Part shown: in pieces, positions 53,741 through 64,000 of the stretch | How the letters are laid out: each line of letters starts with the position of its first letter | Position numbering within the stretch: position 1 is the first letter of the stretch | NCBI RefSeq assembly: GCF_900497805.2 | Contig: NW_020954582.1 | Location: forward strand, 667,083-731,082 | DNA from: Vombatus ursinus | Taxonomy: Eukaryota > Chordata > Mammalia > Diprotodontia > Vombatidae | Reading direction: 5' to 3' | Length of the DNA stretch: 64,000 nt | Position numbers and translations under genes: made by a program | The notes under the pieces: model-generated | The model's input: only the letters and a program-made list of their open reading frames with translations | Told to the model about the DNA's origin: nothing | Databases searched by the model: none

Positions 53741-54110
53741 TTCTATTACCTCCATTTCTGTGTTCTGTCCTCTTCATAGTCCCTACTATGCTTCTCTCTC
53801 CCTTTGAAAAATAAATTTCTTCACTGAATACATACCCTAATATAATGCTACTCAGGATCTTAGGTATTTGTACTCAGGTTTGTATATTACTCATAAATTG
53901 CTAGTAGCATTATTCCCAACTATTTGAAGTATTTCATATTATTAATGCCTTTATGAAATGCTGAAGGAGCATAGCTCATTTTTATTCGCTTATGGAGCAA
54001 CTCAAAAGAGCTGAATCAGTATATTTGATCACAAAGACAACTTTGTCATAGGATTGAAAATTGTCAAAGGAGCCTGTTTGACAAAATAAATTGTTTGCCT
54101 CAATTTTTAT
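53741..54110. other. AT-rich intergenic, unassigned
   Basis: No feature supported between the L1 5' end and the MIR that follows. Confidence 0.5.
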
Positions 54111-54114
54111 AGCT

Positions 54115-54250
54115 GAAATATTAGCATTTATGTAGTGCTTTAAATTTTGCAAATAAATTTACATTATATTATCTATAAGTATTATCTCTACAGATCAGGA
54201 AACTGAGTCTTTAAATAAATTGCTAATGATCACGGAGTTATTAAATATTG
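54115..54250 (+). repeat. MIR SINE fragment
   Basis: ATTAGCATTTATGTAGTGCT..TACAGATCAGGAAACTGAGT..AATGATCACGGAGTTA follows the MIR order. Confidence 0.75.
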
Positions 54251-54684
54251 GGGTGTGGGGAGGAATCTGGCACTCTGTTGTACCATGAGTTTTAAAAATA
54301 TAACAACAGATTGGCACAAATCAGGTTTTTGTGTAGTAAGAAACGTTGGAGGAAAGAGTTACATTCTGTGGCTGAAAATCAAGTACAATGTAGAAAGGAG
54401 CCAAAGTATTAAATTGCCTCTATGTAACTCTCGACACAAACTTTGCTACTTCTGTTAACAAGGAAGATCCACTGGGACACAGTTTATCTTTGTCAACCAC
54501 ATCACTAGAGGTAGGATGATAGGGCTCCATGGTTCATTATTTGAATATCCCTGAGCTGCAAAACGGAAGGAGACAACCACATTGTAGACTGGACTCCAGG
54601 ACTCGTGCTTTCGTCTCAGTTTGGGTTCAGACCTGGACCTTTGAGAGGCCTTCACCTAGTGCCATTACTAAGTCAACTTGAATA

Positions 54685-55000
54685 TCGAGATTTATTAAGC
54701 ACCTACTATGTGCCAGGCACTGTGCTAAGTGCTTTACAACAACCCTGAGAGGTAGGCGCTGTCATACTCTCATTTTTTTTGTTCTTCAGTTGTTTCAGTT
54801 GTGTCTAACTCTGTGACCCCATTTGAGGTTTTCTTGGCAAAGATACCGGAATGGTTTGCTATTTCCTTTTACAGCTCATTCTACACATGAGGAAACTAAG
54901 GCAATAGGGTTAAGTGACTTACCAAAGGTCACCCAGCTAGAAAGTATCTAAGCTGCTTTTGAACTTGGGTCTTTCTGACTCCAGGTCCAGTGTGGCACTG
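54685..55000. mobile_element. MIR/L2-type fragment followed by a long SINE (minus strand)
   Basis: 54685-54775 is MIR/L2-like (TTATTAAGCACCTACTATGT..GAGAGGTAGGCGCTGTCAT). From 54781 the long SINE runs in reverse: TTGTGTCTAACTCTGTGACC, TTTTCTTGGCAAAGATACCG, then GTGACTTACCAAAGGTCACC and TGAACTTGGGTCTTTCTGAC. Confidence 0.85.
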
Positions 55001-55215
55001 CTTAGGGGCCTCATAAGGAATTAGTCCTTTCTGACTCCAGGCCCCAGGCTCTGTACACTGCTGCGTCCCCTAGAGGCCTCATAAGGAATTAATCCTTTCT
55101 GATTCCAGGCATCAAACTGTGTGCACAGTGGCACCCCCTTGAGGTCTCAAAAGGAATTAGTCTTTCCTGACTCTGGGTCCAGCACCCCGAGCATTGCGGT
55201 GCCCCAGGCACCTCA
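54970..55215. repeat. Tandem amplification of the SINE end
   Basis: CTTTCTGACTCCAGG-type starts occur at 54971, 55027, 55097 and 55163, each followed by GGCCTCATAAGGAATTAGTC-like sequence. About four imperfect copies of 56-70 bp derived in part from the adjoining SINE terminus. Confidence 0.85.
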
Positions 55216-56210
55216 AGTCCCTGTAACTGAGGTATCCTGACTACCCTTTGAATGTGAATGGGACCATATTAGCTGCTCTATGTTCTTCTCTAATATTTTA
55301 TTTTTACACCACAGTCACCCCCAATAGCCCTCCCCTCTGCCCAGTTATGTAATTCTCTCTTATTAAGAAGGACAAGTTAAGCAGAACTGATAATGACTGC
55401 AGCTGATACTTGGTGCAATAACCCACATGCCATCCACCAGCTCTCTACTTGGAGGAAAGAAGGGTTTTTCACCAGCAGTTTTCTGGAGTCAATAGTAGAT
55501 ACTAAAATCTGAAGCCTGACAGTGTTGCCTTCATTTACATTCCTGTAGTCATGGTGAATATGGTAGTCCTGGTTCTGCTTTATTGACTCTGCTTCTTTTC
55601 ATGTAATTCTTCCCATGGTTGTTTCTCCAAATTCCTCATATTCATCATTTCTTACAATGAACATTTTGCTACATTAACATAGCATTACCCACTTACTGGA
55701 AGTAGTTAGGCAGAGCAGTGGATCGAGTGCTGAGCCTGGAGTCAGGCATCCAAGTTAAAATCCCAGTGATAATCATAAAGTGCTTATGGAAGTGTCTGGC
55801 ACATAGTAGATATGATATGTTAGCTACTGTCATCATTACTGTTATTGCTATTATTATTTTCCCCCAGTCAACTTGCACCCTCTTTTCAATGCCTTGATGC
55901 TATTAATGAGCACCACTATGACTATTTGAGTATCTACCCATTCTTTATTTCTATCACCTGCTTCCTTGGGGTATATGGAATGATGGCTCAGACATTATGA
56001 ATAGTTGAATCACTTTTCTGTAGACTGGTTGGACAAGATCCCAAGTCCAACCAGCAGTGGATTAGTTCACTTGTTGTACTGTGAACTCCTCAACATTGGC
56101 TATTTCTGTGATTTTTCATCCTTCCCAAGTGGATTGGTATAAAGGGACCATGTAGAGGTGTTTTACTTTGTGGTTTCTTTGTAGTATTTTCCATCTCTTT
56201 TTGGTCACTA
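55216..56210. other. Intergenic, mostly unassigned
   Basis: A degraded SINE-like head may lie near 55700-55760 (GTTAGGCAGAGCAGTGGATC) and an L2-like terminus near 55795-55830. 55960-56230 resembles old minus-strand L1 ORF2 text. None is firm. Confidence 0.4.
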
Positions 56211-56214
56211 TTGA

Positions 56215-56735
56215 TTTAGGAATTCAATTCAAGATTCATTGAGCCTGAACTGAGGTCAGGTCCTGTGCTAGGGTCTGGGGCTATAGAGACAAAAAAGAAA
56301 CAATACTTGTCATCAAGGAGTTTGCATTCTGCTGGAGAAAACTGTAGCCAGAAGAGTAAATGCCGCACACATACACTGGAAATACAAACTGCTATTTTTT
56401 TTTGGGGGGGGCAGCAACACTAAAAAAAAAAATCATTAAAGTTCTCCCATAAGGAACAACATGGAGGGGGATGGAGAGCAAAGGTGAGAAGTGAGAGCAT
56501 TCCAGACATGATGGCACCTCCTGTGTGTTAGGCAAAAAGAGGCAGAGGATAGTCCCTGCCTTCAAGGAGTTTACAATCCAATCCTGGGTAAAGGCCAAAA
56601 GCTAGGCATCGAGTACTGCACCAAGGAAACAGTAGTAATATCACTGGGATAATTATGGAATGCCTCTGGAATGATGGCCCGGAGCCAGACTGTTGAGGGC
56701 CTTTGGTTATAATAGATAAGATGGATGGATTTTTA
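56215..56735 (-). repeat. L2 LINE 3' region, minus strand
   Basis: CTGAGGTCAGGTCCTGTGCTAGGGTC..CATCAAGGAGTTTGCATTCT and a second AGTCCCTGCCTTCAAGGAGT block, then GACTGTTGAGGGCCTTTGG, follow L2 in reverse. Diverged and possibly two copies. Confidence 0.65.
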
Positions 56736-56871
56736 GCACAGCACTTGGTACATTCATATGTAATTCTTAATAAACAAAACATTCTAAGCACTTGGTAGTT
56801 CTAAGCATTATGACGACTGTGGTGTCAAACCATACACATCTAGGATGCCAGACTGTTATTGAAGATGTTTG

Positions 56872-57939
56872 CAATGTCTCTGATGAAGGCCTCATTTCTA
56901 AAGTATTAGAAAACTAAGTCAAATTTATAAGAATATAAGTCATTCCCCAATTGATAAATGGTCAAAGGATATGAAGAGGCAGTTCTCAGATGAAGAAATT
57001 AAAGCCATCTACAGCCATATGAAAAAATGCTCTAAATCACTATTGATTAGAGAAATGCAAATCAAAATGACTTTGAGGTAGCACATCACACCTATCAGAT
57101 TGGCTAACATGACAAAACAGGATGATGATAAATGCTGGAGATTAGGAAAATCTGAACACTAATACAATGCTGGTGGAATTTTGAACTGATCCAATCATTT
57201 TGGAGAGCAATTTGGAACTATGCCTGAAGGCCTATAAAATCGTGCATACCCTTTGACCCAGCATTACCACTTCTACGTCTGTATCCTAAAGAGATCATAC
57301 AAATGGGAAAAGGACCCACATGTACAAAAATATTTATAGCAGCTCTTTTTGTGGTGGCAAAGAATTGGAAATTGAGGGGATGCCCATCCATTGGGGAATG
57401 GCTGAACAAGTTGTGGTACATGAATGTAATGGAATAATATTGTGCTATAAGAGATGATGAGCAGGCAGACTTCAAAAAAACCTGGAAAGACTTACATGAA
57501 CTGATGCAGAGTGAACTGAGCTGAACCAGGAGAACATTGTACATAGTAACAGTCACATTATGGGATGACTGACTTTGATAGACTTGACTCTTCTCAGCAA
57601 TGCAAGGATCTAAGACAATTCCAAAAGATTCATGATGGAAAGTGCTATCCACACCCAGAGAAAGAACTCTGGAGTCTGAATGCAGATGGAAGCAGACTAC
57701 TTGCTCTCCTTTTCCTTTGTTGTTTTGTTTTATGCTTCATTCTTGTGGTTCCTCTCATTAGATCTAGTTGTTCTTTACATCACGACTAATGGGAAAATAT
57801 GCTTAACATGAATGTATATGTACAGTCTATATTGGAGTGTATGCAGTCAGGGGAAGGGGGGAGATTAATGGGAAGGAGAGAAAATTTAAAACTCAAAATC
57901 TTATGGAAGTGAATTGAAAACTAAAATAAAGTTTAAAAA
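56872..57939 (+). mobile_element. 5'-truncated L1 with target duplication
   Basis: AAGATGTTTG at 56862-56871 recurs at 57940-57949. The insert starts in the ORF2 C-terminal part (DEGLISKVLEN region), includes IPFDPALPLLRLYPKEIIQM-like sequence and a full 3' UTR with A-rich tail. Frames are broken; inactive. Confidence 0.93.
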
Positions 57940-57949
57940 AAGATGTTTG

Positions 57950-58550
57950 ATTCTCCACCCCTTCCCCCAAGTCTCCATTTCCCCCATGAGACTACGATTA
58001 AAATTCTAGCTGCGTGGCAAAAACCTTTTTAATTTTATGCCCTTCGAATGCACGTTTTTTTCTTTTTTGATGGCTTCTCTCCCTTGTTTGGGTAAGAATT
58101 CTTCCCTAACCCTGGCCTAAAAGGGAACACTTTGCAATCTCTAATTGCTTTCCAGTTTTCCCAGTTCTGTTGAATAGAGAACTCTTTCTACGGACTTCCA
58201 GTAACCCTCTCAGCTAAGACAAATATGAGAAAACCTTTCAAGTGGGCAGTAATTTTTTTTTAGTAGTATTAAAGACACCTACCCACATCTCCACTTACCC
58301 ACGTGCCTGAAAAAACCTTCCCCAAACATCCAGTACAAACACCAGGGACACACTGCTCGGCTCCATTTCTCCAATCCTTGACTGGGTTTGGGGAGTGTGT
58401 TCGAATTTGTTCCCAGCCTAAGGCGCTGATCTTAGGCTTTAGGGAAGGTGTTCTCAAGCTGGGGGATACGAATTTGTTTCAAAAATTTTGATAACTGTTC
58501 TTTACTGCCATCGATTTCCTTTGTCATCCCACGTATGTTATTTTAAGCCT
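57950..58550. other. Intergenic, no assigned feature
   Basis: AT-rich, unique-looking sequence leading into the CpG-rich region. Confidence 0.5.
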
Positions 58551-58554
58551 GCAG

Positions 58555-59110
58555 ATAGCACTGTGAAGAGAGCACCAGAGCCTTCGCCAGCCTGCCACGG
58601 GGCACGTGGGCCCAGGACGGTGCGCTGGCCCTCCACCTCGGCACCGCGGTTCGAACTGCTGCCGAGGGGATGCCGGGAGTCCGGCCCCCGGTAAAGCGGC
58701 CCCCTCTGCGCGGTGCTCGGGCCAACTTCCTCATCCGAAGGCTCGGTTCGGAGGCTCTCCTGGGTCCTAAGGAGAGCTGCGCTGCTGCTGGGCTCGCGCA
58801 GCGAAGAGCACCTGGCCTCCTCTCCCAGCGGCGGGGCTGGAGCTGTCCACACAGGAAGCTGCTGCTCCCTGCCGCCCTCCGGGGAGTCCCAATGTAGCGG
58901 GCACTGAGGCCGCCCGGAGGAAACGATCGCCCCTCGGAGGTTACTTTGTATCTATCTGCCGGGGCCTTCCCGGTGTGTGGGGCGTCTCCCAGCGACAGCG
59001 GCCACGTGACCCCCTTCTGCGAGGGGAGGGGGAGCTGCTCCGGCCCGGGCAGGCAGAGGTGAGGACATTCGCGTTTGAATCTGGCCCAGTGCTCTGCGGC
59101 GCCCCCTAGG
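58555..59110. promoter_or_regulatory. Upstream CpG-rich block
   Basis: Dense CpG, GC boxes and CACGTG motifs (58604, 59003) start abruptly at about 58555 after AT-rich DNA. It may be the edge of the promoter island to the right or a separate upstream promoter. Frames on both strands here are typical of CpG islands and show no protein family. Confidence 0.6.
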
Positions 59111-59119
59111 GGCCCATCG

Positions 59120-59290
59120 CAGAATGGAAGCTTCTTGAGGGCAGGGGCTGCTTTTTTTTTTCTTTTGCATCCCCAGGGCTTTAGTGACGTCATTTATGGA
59201 TAGGCCAGGATCTATCCCTGTCATGTTCATGGTCTTGGGAACTGTTCTTTGGCGTGCCGGGCACACAGCAGGCGCTTACTAAGATCACGA
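59120..59290 (+). repeat. L2 3' end between CpG blocks, with a perfect CRE
   Basis: AGAATGGAAGCTTCTTGAGGG..GCATCCCCAGGGC and GGCACACAGCAGGCGCTTACT are parts of an L2 3' end. Between them lies TGACGTCA at 59185-59192, a perfect CREB/ATF site. Confidence 0.65.
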
Positions 59291-59466
59291 CGGCAGCCGC
59301 TTCCCGTTGTATCATTATTAGAAATTCTTGTGACCTGCATCATTACTTGGGCGGGGCTGGCCGGGGCGGGGGCCGGGGCGGGGGCGGGGGGGGAGGGGAG
59401 AGGGGAGGGGAGGGGGCGGGGAAGGGGGACAGGGAGGAGACGGGGGGGGGGGCCGGAAGGGGGCGC

Positions 59467-59566
59467 NNNNNNNNNNNNNNNNNNNNNNNNNNNNNNNNNN
59501 NNNNNNNNNNNNNNNNNNNNNNNNNNNNNNNNNNNNNNNNNNNNNNNNNNNNNNNNNNNNNNNNNN
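59467..59566. other. Assembly gap, 100 N
   Basis: One hundred N in the GC-rich promoter, flanked by GGGGCCGGAAGG on both sides, so it likely hides a short tandem repeat. Confidence 0.99.
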
Positions 59567-60414
59567 GGGGCCGGAAGGAGGCGCGGGGGCGGCCGCGGGA
59601 AGTGGCAGGAGCGGGAGGCGGGCCCACCTGGAAGCGCCGCCGGGCGGGCGGGCTGGCGCGCAGGGGCCGCGGTGCGGCGGCCGGCCGAGCTTCCGGGGGC
59701 GGCGGGGGCCGCCCGCCGGCCGCTCTCTCCCGCCAGCTCCGCGGCACCCGAGGTGAGGAGCGAGGCCGCTGGGGGCACGTGGCGGGCGGGGGAGTGCGAT
59801 GGAGGGAGGGGGAGGGGCCGCGGGACCCGGATTCTGCGGCGCGTCGGATCCCGGGAAGGGAGGGGAAAGAGGTGAGGAGAGAAGGGGAGGGGGCGACGGC
59901 CGTGAGTGGTGCTGCCCCACGTGGGGCGGAGGGCGCGCGCGCACAAGCTTGCGCCGTCGCCGCCCGCGCTCGGGGGCGGGGCGCCGGGCGCGCGCTCGTC
60001 GGGCTAAGAGCCGCGTGACGTGCATGCGGGCCTCTGACGGCCACGTGACGCGTCGGGAGCCCAGCTGGTTTGACTCGAAACTCGGATGTTGAAGTTCTCG
60101 AAAGCCTCCGTCGCGCGCATTCTGTGTCCCCCCTCCTTCCGTCGTCGCCCCACTCGAGGGGGCGCCCCGACGGCCCTGCGGCCCAGCCCCTGCCGCGACT
60201 CCTCGGACTGTAGCCCCGGCGCCGCCACCCCCGTGACAGGCAGTTCCCCTTCGGAAGTCGCGCTCCAGCCGCCATGTTGACTCTGGCCCGGCCTCGCGAG
60301 ATTCCACGGGACTAGGCGGCCTCGCGAGACTGGCCGGCTCTCGCGGGGGGCTGGCCGAAAGCGGGGCCCTGGACGGCGGCGCTGTTTGGGTTCCCGGGGC
60401 CCCGGGGGCCGCAC

Positions 60415-60440
60415 CTCTGTGGACCAGGCAAGTGGCGGGG
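60415..60440 (+). promoter_or_regulatory. Candidate GC-type 5' splice site of first exon
   Basis: GGACCAG|GCAAGT at 60421-60433 fits the known GC-AG donor pattern, which needs a near-perfect consensus elsewhere. It lies about 100 bases after the CTCGCGAGA boxes. GT donors at 59753 (GAGGTGAGG) and 59872 are alternatives. Confidence 0.3.
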
Positions 60441-60689
60441 GCGCGGGGGGGGGGGCCCGGGCACGGCGACCCCTCCCCCTCCTCCGCCGGGCTCCCCGCC
60501 CCCGCGGCGCCCCTCTCCTGCGGGGGGAGGGGGGCCTTGGCCCCTCCCACGTGCCCGGCGGGGCGGCGAGCGCCCGGGGGGGGGGGGGCAGCCGGCATTT
60601 AGGGGACGCCTGCTGGGTGCCGAGGGCGGGCGGGCTTCGGAGGCCGAGGCTGCTCAGCGCCTCACGTGTCGCGTTTTCTGCGTGTTGTC

Positions 60690-60735
60690 ACCGCGTACAG
60701 ATGAGGAAACTGAGGCAGACAGTCCGCTGGGAGCG
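60690..60735 (+). repeat. MIR core fragment at the CpG-island shore
   Basis: ACAGATGAGGAAACTGAGGC is the MIR core; little else of the element remains. Confidence 0.7.
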
Positions 60736-61049
60736 TGTCCCGGCGCCTTCCCCACGGGCGGGCTGGCAGGGCTGTCACACGTTGGAGGAGGAACTTTTCT
60801 CAATCAGGGAGCCAGGATCGGGAGCTTTTAGCTTCCAGCTTTTAACACAAAAACGTCTTGTGTTTTGGGGTCACACGGGGGCTAATGAGTTTTTTTTTCT
60901 CTTTCACCAAAAGAGATTTAGGATGAGACCAGCAGCTCTTCGTCGAGTACCTTCAGCCCTGAAATCGGAGAAGTGACTTGGATCAATTATAGCAGTGAAT
61001 CAACGTTCTGTAACTTTACGCAGTTCCGTGGTGGCCGAGGCCGTTCTGT

Positions 61050-61260
61050 GCCCACGTTTATTGGGGGCTGGTGGCACAAAGGCAGAAGTTTGAGCAGCTC
61101 CTGCCCTCGGGAGCTGACATGTCCATAGAAAAGGTACCGACGTTAAGTGAGAAGTAATTGGAGGGGAGGTGCGGGTCTTCACAAGGGACCTGTGGGCTCC
61201 CCTGGGAAGGAAACCAGCGGGTTCTAGGAGGTGGAATCTGAAAGAGGCGCGAGGATGCTT
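61050..61260 (-). repeat. L2 3'-end fragment, minus strand
   Basis: CACGTTTATTGGGGGCTGGT, AGCTCCTGCCCTCGGGAGCT and GGGAAGGAAACC follow the L2 3' end in reverse with strong divergence. Confidence 0.5.
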
Positions 61261-62755
61261 CGTACTGGCCCAGATCTTCGGTGATGATAACCTTTTGCTT
61301 TATTGTGCTAGTTGATCCACAACTTTCAGTTTGGTAACTACCAATCATTTCTAGAAATAAGAACCATTTAAAATGGTAAAATTGAATATGGCTATTTGGG
61401 GATTTTAGGGAGTCTTAAGCTAGCCTGTCCTCCCTTTCCTCTCCTCCCTCCTTCATCTCCTTTTGCCTTTATGTATATCTGAAGAAATAAAAGTATTTTG
61501 TGGCTTAAGCTTCATTGTTTTGAAACCTGTTCATCACAAAGGGAGTATAAGAGTCTGTCTAGAAGCTTTTAAGTTCATTGGATTATTTAAAGTTGTTGGG
61601 AATATGGTAAAGTGTTGGCTAACTATGTATGTGCATCTGTATAGGCACGTACAAACTCAGTAGTTCTTACCCAGTTATCATTTCCTGACTGCTCTTTTGG
61701 TAGGTTTCTTCGTCCAGTTGATGCACTTTTCTGAGACTTCATGATGCAAACTCAAATCTAGGAAAGGTATGGGTGTGGGAGACAGTGTAGAAACATTTGC
61801 CCAGGGTCACAGAGTAATATTGGGATGTCAGGCAGAGTAGGAGGGTCTGTTGTGGGGACTTAGAGGTGCAGAGAGGGCTTCAGAAGGGTGCACTAGGTCC
61901 TCGAATGACTCAGGCCTTACGGGAAAAGGGATTCAGGTTCAGAAGAAGAAATTAGAATATGCATGAGGTGATTTTTTCTCCTTTTTTTTCTAATATTTTA
62001 GAGATTTGTATGCAAAAGCTGTCCAGCACTTCAGCCACAAAAATTACTGACTTGAGTGTTGTGTCAGTTTCATGTAGGTTGTGGCCTTTATGTGGTAGGA
62101 CTAGTACCTTTTGAAATAAAGCTGAACTTTTTTTTAAGAGACAATGCTGAATGTGGTTAGTTTGAAACTTAGTTATAGGTTTGCTTCTGGGAATCCCATT
62201 TGACCTTAATAGGCTTCTTCTGGTCTAGATGGACATATTTCACACCCTTTCTGAACTACTTAAAGAAACATGCCCCTTTCCTTTAGAACCCTTGCTTATA
62301 CATAATGTTATCGGTTCAGGAGGAAGGATTGTCTCCTTAGAGTAGACTGCTAAAGTTCCCTGACTTCTTTTAGCAGATTCGTTTAAAAAGGGTTGTTGTT
62401 TTTTTTTTTAAGTGTACTATTGGAAAGCCAGGGGAGGAGGGACAGTGTGGTTGGTATAGATTGAATTTCCATTGCTGTGTCCTATTAAAGGGACACTTGG
62501 TGACTTGAAAAGATTGCTTGCTAGGCTAGACATTTGTCTTATTGGCTTCTCCTGTGTCATTCCTAGAGGACTTTTAAATCTCTTGGACTGTAAGACAGAG
62601 GGTTTTGTAAAAGTGCATGGTTTGTATGGACTCGGTCCTGTGTTCCTTTTGGTTGTGATTGTTCCCTTAATCATTGAACTGCTCTCAGCCAGCAGGTGAG
62701 ATCCCTGGTGTTCCTGGCTTCGAGCAGTTTTCTCTAGGGCTTGCAGGGGTACAGG
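61261..62755 (+). other. Probable first-intron sequence of ZZZ3
   Basis: Unique-looking, AT-richer sequence. One exon-like block occurs at 61704-61766: acceptor GCTCTTTTGGTAG and donor AAAG|GTATGG enclose 63 bases that could be a non-coding exon. A MIR-like remnant lies near 61795-61850. Confidence 0.35.
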
Positions 62756-62764
62756 GGGGTTACA

Positions 62765-62940
62765 GTAGCCTAGAGTTTAGAAGTAGAAGCAACCTTCGAG
62801 ATTACTCCATTTATTCCAACCATGCATTTTTTTGTTCGAAGAAACTGAGGGCTGGTGACTTATCCAAGGTCATAAAGTAATCGAGCCAGATTCTAGCCAG
62901 CTTCCTTGACTTCAGTGCTGTTCTTGTTAGGGGAGGAAAG
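62765..62940 (+). repeat. MIR-like fragment
   Basis: TTAGAAGTAGAAGCAACCTTCG, GAAACTGAGGGCTGGTGAC and TATCCAAGGTCATAAAGTAA with a tRNA-like tail fit a diverged MIR. Confidence 0.65.
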
Positions 62941-63507
62941 GAGATTTCTTCTCTTGTGAGCTCAGAAGAATGGTTGCATGCAGACAATGGTCTCTTCTTA
63001 TCTCTGAAGTTTGGAGGTGGCTGCTTGTGGGTGGCTCACTGCCACTCTTGGGCTCTGAAAGTTACCTTTGTAGGAGGAGTAGAAAATAGCAGTGCTGGCC
63101 CAGCGCAGGTGCTGGGCTCAAATTTAATCCGGCTGCCTTAATCGGCCAGGAAGTGTGCCACTTATGAAAATGTTTTCCAAAGAAGTTGAAAGAAGTGGGT
63201 CTCAGCAGAATTAAAATTAATGTATTACTTCCTCAACCTTGAAGTCAGAGCCAGACAGTTTGCTTATGAAGTGTTTTACCACCAGTGCCTTTGTTCTTTG
63301 GTCACAAGTATTACAGAAGTGATGGGTGAGATAATGAGCTATGATAGCCAGAACGCACGTCCCTGTGCTACGGTTCTCTTGTAAAAGATGCATACTTGCC
63401 TTGAGTTTTATTTCATATTGTAAGTGCTTACCTATTCATAGTTTTTTTTGTACTTTTTAAAGAGAATTAAAAAAATTTTTTTAACCTCATTTTTTTCTTG
63501 AAGTCAA
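62941..63507 (+). other. Unassigned intronic or intergenic sequence
   Basis: No feature supported. Confidence 0.5.
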
Positions 63508-64000
63508 ATCACCAAGCTTTTATTAAGTACCTACTATGTGCAAGGCACAGTCCTTAAGTGCTTGAGATACAAAGAGAGACAAAAAAAGTCTGTTCCCAAG
63601 GAGTTCACAGTCCGATGGGGATGATAAAGTGCAAGCAGCGAGTTCGGGCATGCGCGATAAATTGAAGATCACCTCGGAGGGAAGGCACAGAGATTGAGTA
63701 GGATTGGCAGTGGCCTCTTGGAGGAGGCAGAGACTTGAAGGAAGCCAGGACGGGACATTAGGAGAGAGAGCATGGCAGGCATTGGGGACAGCCACTGAAA
63801 AGTGCCTGGAGTTGGAAGACGGAGAGTCTTGTTGGAGGCACAGCCAGGAGGTCGGCAGGATGGCCAAGCAGAGGCTTGTGTCTTTTTTCTTGGAGGTGAT
63901 GGGAGCCGTTGGAGTTTAGTGAGTGCAGGGAGGGAGAGTGACGGCTCAGGCCTGTCCTTCTTGGAGAATGAACTGGAATGGGGAGAGACTTAAGGCAGAG
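63508..64000 (-). mobile_element. L2 LINE 3' region, minus strand, continuing past the window
   Basis: Starts at the L2 3' end in reverse (CAAGCTTTTATTAAGTACCT, ACTATGTGCAAGGCAC) and continues through GGAGTTCACAGTCCGATGGG, GACTTGAAGGAAGCCAGGAC and GGCACAGCCAGGAGGTC to GAATGGGGAGAGACTTAAGG at the edge. One of the longest L2 copies here. Confidence 0.85.

Larger units (their letters stand above)
59340..60660 (+). promoter_or_regulatory. ZZZ3: CpG-island promoter, inferred ZZZ3 promoter and first non-coding exon
   Basis: About 1.3 kb of very high CpG and GC with many GGGGCGGGG boxes and CCGGAAG ETS sites. CACGTGAC lies at 60042-60049, a YY1 site GCCGCCATGTTG at 60268-60279, and CTCGCGAGA at 60293-60301 and 60321-60329. 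YY1 plus CTCGCGAGA suggests a TATA-less housekeeping start near 60250-60400. ZZZ3 is assigned only because it follows USP33 in the same orientation in human; no ZZZ3 coding sequence is in the window. Confidence 0.65.

Noticed and set aside
59227-60598. Long frames (up to 426 aa) in the CpG island on both strands
   Set aside because: They cross the 100-N gap, have only Pro/Arg/Ala/Gly-rich composition and overlap in several frames at once, as expected of CpG islands.

Overview
The window is mammalian nuclear DNA, almost certainly from a marsupial. It contains L1 LINEs (absent as active elements from monotremes). It also contains the short tRNA-derived SINE with a GGGGCAGCTAGGTGG head and a GAGTTCAAATC B box, and the longer relative that ends in AGACACGACTGAA; I know both types from marsupials. 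Old L2 and MIR copies are common. Several short SINEs have perfect 13-16 bp target-site duplications, so that family moved recently in this lineage. I cannot name the species; an Australian marsupial is a guess.

Layout. (1) 1-24,650, plus strand: the 3' two thirds of USP33, a ubiquitin-specific protease. Seventeen exons (1,075-24,316) join into one open frame of 727 codons plus stop, all with GT-AG introns. They run from just after the catalytic Cys box, through the QQD motif, an acidic insert, two zinc-binding Cys pairs and the catalytic His box, to the two C-terminal DUSP domains and the end [11 protein letters not shown]. The introns are short, GC-rich and carry several minisatellites; one at 18.5-19.3 kb holds a 400-N assembly gap. 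(2) 24,650-58,500: AT-rich intergenic DNA made mostly of nested LINEs and SINEs. The best-preserved element is a minus-strand L1 of nearly full length (45,950-53,740). It has been opened by another L1 (itself carrying a retroposon), two hAT-type MITEs and three SINEs. (3) 58,550-60,660: a large CpG island with a YY1 site, two CTCGCGAGA boxes and many GC boxes, containing a 100-N gap. In human, ZZZ3 lies next downstream of USP33 in the same orientation, so I infer this is the ZZZ3 promoter and non-coding first exon. No ZZZ3 coding exon is visible. (4) 60,660-64,000: probable first-intron sequence of that gene with L2 and MIR fragments and one weak candidate non-coding exon.

Function. USP33 removes ubiquitin from substrates through a Cys/His/Asp protease core and binds partners through its DUSP domains. 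ZZZ3 is known as a ZZ-finger subunit of the ATAC acetyltransferase complex. The two genes are neighbours with no evident shared pathway. I found no new gene system. The observations most worth a second look are the layered retroposon history, a chimeric LTR-SINE retroposon with a shared target duplication, an ancient LINE ORF1 esterase relic, and a possible GC-AG first intron at the CpG island.
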